A stretch of DNA of 64,000 nucleotides, taken from contig OY782765.1 of the NCBI GenBank assembly GCA_963678275.1, forward strand, positions 992,001 through 1,056,000. The letters run 5' to 3'. The notes beneath the pieces were generated by a model. That model was not told where the DNA came from, searched no databases, and worked only from the letters and a program-made list of their open reading frames with translations. Every line of letters begins with the position of its first letter. Positions within the stretch are counted from its first letter, which is position 1. This document shows, piece by piece, positions 61,346-64,000 of this stretch. This DNA is from G963677445 sp963678275. GTDB taxonomy: Bacteria > Bacteroidota > Ignavibacteria > Ignavibacteriales > Melioribacteraceae. Made by a program: the position numbers and the translations under genes.

Positions 61346-62515
61346 AGCATATCCTGTTTTTATCAACATCCCATATTTTACCCTATCAATTTGCGATTAA
61401 TATTTGATTTTTCAAAACCGTAGGACAGAATTGTATTCTGTCCTCTCAGGGGGCTGTCCCCGCCTTAATGATTGAAAAAAAACCGGTCCTCTTCTGTGGG
61501 ACAGATTTGGAACCTGTGCGCCGCGGCGTATCTGTCCTAGCCACCTCGAATATTGTACAATTCTCAAAAAAATTATCTACTCCCCGCCAGCCGTTCGGGA
61601 CAGATTGCAAATCTGTCCTACAAAAAAACGATGCCGATTTAATTACTAAATCGCAATAACTCCGTCGTTCACGGCGGAGATGCTCAAATCCAAAAAAAAT
61701 AGAAGGCTTTAGCCAAAAGAGAATACCGGGGTATTGGATTAAGAGGGAAAAATCTTCATCGCTCTGAAACTGAGGACCGGTTAGATTGGAGGTATCTCCG
61801 GGTCCACGGCCTGAAGAGGCTGTGTGAAAAGTCTGGAACTCACCCTTGCCACAGGCATCCCTATAGGAAAATGTTGCGAATTAATTGCAATCTAAGCCCC
61901 TTCTCTTCCCAAGAGAAGGGGTTTGGGGATGAGTTTATCCAAATTTGTCATTAGAAATTGTGTCCTGATAATCGTCATAAGGATAATGTGTTGTAAGAAA
62001 AAGAAATACAGGATACAAGTATTGGAAATGATAAACATGGTTAGTAAGAAAAAGTTAAATAATAGCAAAAGCTTCCAACCTCACCCCAACCCCTCTCCTT
62101 ATGAAGGAGAGGGGCTCTAACCTGTTGTAGATTAAGCAGTTATGCGTATTTGTAATATGTAAATGATTGTAAAATCAGGTCGTATATTTGTTCTTCATTG
62201 TTTTAATGACAAATCTGAGTTTATAAAATTGTATAAACTTTTCACACAGGCTCTGAAGTCCGTGGTTATTATTTTTGCAGGGTTGATACAAAATATTCAA
62301 ATACTGTAGAGACAAGGCATGCCTTGTCTCTACGTCTTGTAATTTTTCATGCATTCATTAGAACTTTTGTTATTCCGGTCATCGGGCAGAACCGCTTGGG
62401 GAAAAGACAGGTTGTGGTGAGTATTCAGACTGTGGTGGAGATGCCCAGAGGGATAAACCCCATTGGGACAGGCTCGAAAGCCTGTCCTACGGTCAGGTTG
62501 CGCGACGGGGATTGT
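61346..62515. repeat. Gene-free region rich in palindromic repeats
   Basis: No gene. Hairpins: AGGACAGAAT (61422-61431)-TGT-ATTCTGTCCT; GGACAGATT (61598-61606)-GCA-AATCTGTCC; CCCCTTCTCTT (61897-61907)-CCC-AAGAGAAGGGG; CCCCTCTCCTT (62090-62100)-ATG-AAGGAGAGGGG with CCTCACCCCAA on its left; the 28-base palindrome at 62306-62333; and GGACAGGCT (62466-62474)-CGAA-AGCCTGTCC. Several share a GGACAG/CTGTCC arm and different loops. Confidence 0.75.
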
Positions 62516-63856
62516 TTACCACAATTCTGTCCTGGTCAGCCTTCTGAAGCGGGCGACAAAAACGATGGCGGAAAAGGTCAGTCCGGCCAGGAAACCGAAC
62601 CACACTCCCCTTGCGCCGAGATCATATACAAAACCGAGAAGATAGCCGAATGGCACCCCGATTATCCAGTAGGCTATCAGGGCAATATACATCGGCAGTT
62701 TAACATCTGTCAGTCCCCTCAATACACCCATGCCGACGCCCTGTATTCCGTCCGAAATCTGGAAAATCGCCGCGACTACCAGCAGCGTGGAAGCAATTCT
62801 GATAACCTCGGGATCATCAATATATATAGTCGGCAGAAAATCATTAAAAAGAACAAAAATCAGCGCCGCTGCTGCCATAATCGCCCCTCCCATGAGAAAT
62901 GCGGTATAGCCGGCGATATTAATAGAATGAAGATTTTTAGCGCCGAATGAATTTCCCACCCTGATAGTCCCGGCTGTGGAAACCCCTAATATGGTCATAT
63001 ATGAAATTGAAGCCAGGTTCATCGCTATCTGATGCGCCGCAAGACTGTTGGCCCCGATCCACCCGATAATTATCGCGGAAAATGAAAAAGCGGCAACTTC
63101 AAAAAAGTACTGCAGCGCGCTCGGCCACCCGATTGAAATTATCTTTCTTATCACCGGAATGTTAATACTTTTAAATTTCAGGCCGGGATCATATTCACTG
63201 AATTTACCCTTACGGAAGATGTAAACCATAAGCGCGAGAGGCATGAATATCCTTACCGCGAGTGTACTGTAACCCGCGCCATCCAGCCCGAGAGCCGGAA
63301 ATCCCAGGTTTCCCTTTATCAGTAACCAGTTGCCGAAAAAATTGACAATGTTGCTAAGAAGCGCTACGACCATAGCTGGTTTGGTCAGTGAAAGCCCTTC
63401 CAGGAAATTCCTGTAAACGAGAAAAATCATAAAAGGGATTACCGATAATCCCAGAATCCGCAGATATGATTCTGAAATGATCCTGACGTCATCCGGCTGT
63501 CCCATATATTGAAGAAACTCTGAGGTGAGAAAAGTCAGTACGGCAAGAATTAATGCGAAACTAATGTTTACAAGCAGCCCCTGCCTCAGAATGATTCCAC
63601 ACTTATATCGTTCATCAGCTCCGATGGCAATAGAAATCAACGGAGTTACCGCCATACTCATACCCAGACCAAGGACCATGATCGTAAAAAAGATACCGTT
63701 GCATAACGATGATGCCGCGAGATGTTCTGCGCCCAGCTCACCTACCATAATACTATCGACAACGCCAAGCATCACATAACCCGCCTGCCCTATCGATACA
63801 GGATAAGCCAGTTTTGCGGTCGCTATTATTTCCTTCTTATATTCGGCGAAATTCAT
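62516..63856 (-). CDS. MATE family efflux transporter
   Basis: A 446-residue membrane protein with twelve helices and the MATE fold in two similar halves. Signatures: N-terminal AYPVSIGQAGYVMLGVVDSIMVGELGAEHLAASSLCNGIFF, LGMSMAVTPLISIAIGA, and the second-half IGWPSALQYFFEVAAFSFSAIIIGWIGANSLAAHQIAMNL, followed by GVSTAGTIRVGNSFGAKN. It exports drugs or metabolites driven by Na+ or H+. The preceding gene is insulated by the terminator at 63866-63900; the promoter would have to lie within the ~10 bases to that terminator, so readthrough or a promoter inside the terminator region is likely. Confidence 0.93.
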   Translation of the reverse strand: MNFAEYKKEIIATAKLAYPVSIGQAGYVMLGVVDSIMVGELGAEHLAASSLCNGIFFTIMVLGLGMSMAVTPLISIAIGADERYKCGIILRQGLLVNISFALILAVLTFLTSEFLQYMGQPDDVRIISESYLRILGLSVIPFMIFLVYRNFLEGLSLTKPAMVVALLSNIVNFFGNWLLIKGNLGFPALGLDGAGYSTLAVRIFMPLALMVYIFRKGKFSEYDPGLKFKSINIPVIRKIISIGWPSALQYFFEVAAFSFSAIIIGWIGANSLAAHQIAMNLASISYMTILGVSTAGTIRVGNSFGAKNLHSINIAGYTAFLMGGAIMAAAALIFVLFNDFLPTIYIDDPEVIRIASTLLVVAAIFQISDGIQGVGMGVLRGLTDVKLPMYIALIAYWIIGVPFGYLLGFVYDLGARGVWFGFLAGLTFSAIVFVARFRRLTRTELW

Positions 63857-63865
63857 TTTTACTCC

Positions 63866-63900
63866 AAAAAAAAACGGCTGCGTTAACAGGCAGCCGTTTT
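63866..63900 (-). terminator. Rho-independent terminator of the gene at the right edge
   Basis: AAAACGGCTGC (63871-63881), loop GTTAACAG, GCAGCCGTTTT (63890-63900). On the minus strand the arm is followed by a run of nine T. Eleven perfect pairs. It ends the transcript coming from the right, just 10 bases before the MATE start. Confidence 0.88.
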
Positions 63901-63922
63901 TTGTTTCTGAATGTCATCAAAA

Positions 63923-64000
63923 TTATAATTTATTTATTCCGACATACCAGTCACTCGACTGCTCGAGGTGATTGTTGATCCTGTTGACCAGGTTGTACGG
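63923..64000 (-). CDS. C-terminal fragment of an unidentified protein
   Basis: Minus-strand frame running in from the right edge and ending at the TAA at 63925-63923. The last 25 residues read NLVNRINNHLEQSSDWYVGINKL after two more residues. A strong terminator follows 23 bases later, which supports a real gene end. Nothing about function can be said. Confidence 0.55.
   Translation of the reverse strand, partial: PYNLVNRINNHLEQSSDWYVGINKL

Noticed and set aside
62324..62950. Plus-strand 208-codon open frame across the end of the MATE gene
   Set aside because: Antisense to the conserved MATE sequence and it starts in palindromic repeats; no conserved motifs.
1..64000. tRNA, rRNA or other structural RNA genes
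   Set aside because: I scanned the gaps for T-loop-like GGTTCRANNCC signals and rRNA-like stretches and saw none; a covariance search would be needed to exclude small ones.

Overview
The window looks like a chromosome segment from a free-living, Gram-negative, AT-rich member of the Bacteroidetes/Chlorobi (FCB) group, most likely Ignavibacteria or a close relative. The evidence is two secreted peptidases ending in a type IX secretion (Por) sorting domain with the YPNPF signature, a gingipain-type C25 peptidase, a TonB energy transducer, lipoproteins and outer-membrane proteins. Six promoters could be read, and all fit a TTGNNN-17-TATATT pattern rather than the TTTG/TAnnTTTG type of Bacteroidia. 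The lineage is inferred; no rRNA gene is present. Many starts are TTG or GTG with good Shine-Dalgarno sites.

Layout. 1-2250: the 5' part of uvrA, a YigZ/IMPACT protein and an Rrf2 regulator with its own promoter, operator-like palindrome and terminator. 2251-4378: a gene-free island of dispersed repeats. 4379-9934: an O-methyltransferase, a subtilase with a sorting domain, lepB and lepA. 10034-12532: a phosphoesterase/beta-propeller fusion and a HAD phosphatase. 12683-22718: a large secreted protein with a beta-trefoil-like tail, an outer-membrane barrel and a 1766-residue C25 peptidase. 22751-29009: a surface-polysaccharide cluster with four glycosyltransferases and a Wzx-type flippase in one translationally coupled operon, plus a divergent GT2.

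29006-36920: a signalling block with three PAS histidine kinases (two of them hybrid) and a Cache-domain lipoprotein overlapping one kinase gene. 37066-39844: tonB, vanZ-like and the NAD(P)HX repair enzyme. 40543-48503: a NhaD-type antiporter, an MBL hydrolase with aroC, and a pfkB-mtnA-recO-degP operon. 49352-54573: purE, a DUF2807 lipoprotein and, divergently, a 1312-residue protein with TPRs and three CbbX/EccA-like AAA+ modules. 54659-58855: a YhcG-type PDDEXK nuclease followed by two near-identical Rpn nuclease genes flanked by two matching truncated copies. 59357-63856: a PEGA/SUMF1-like protein and a MATE transporter; the C-terminus of an unknown gene lies at the right edge.

Most genes are housekeeping or envelope functions. 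The unusual parts are the triple AAA+ protein, the nuclease array with matching truncation junctions, the Cache lipoprotein/kinase pair, the uncharacterised 914-residue secreted protein, and several families of palindromic repeats that occupy nearly every long intergenic gap.
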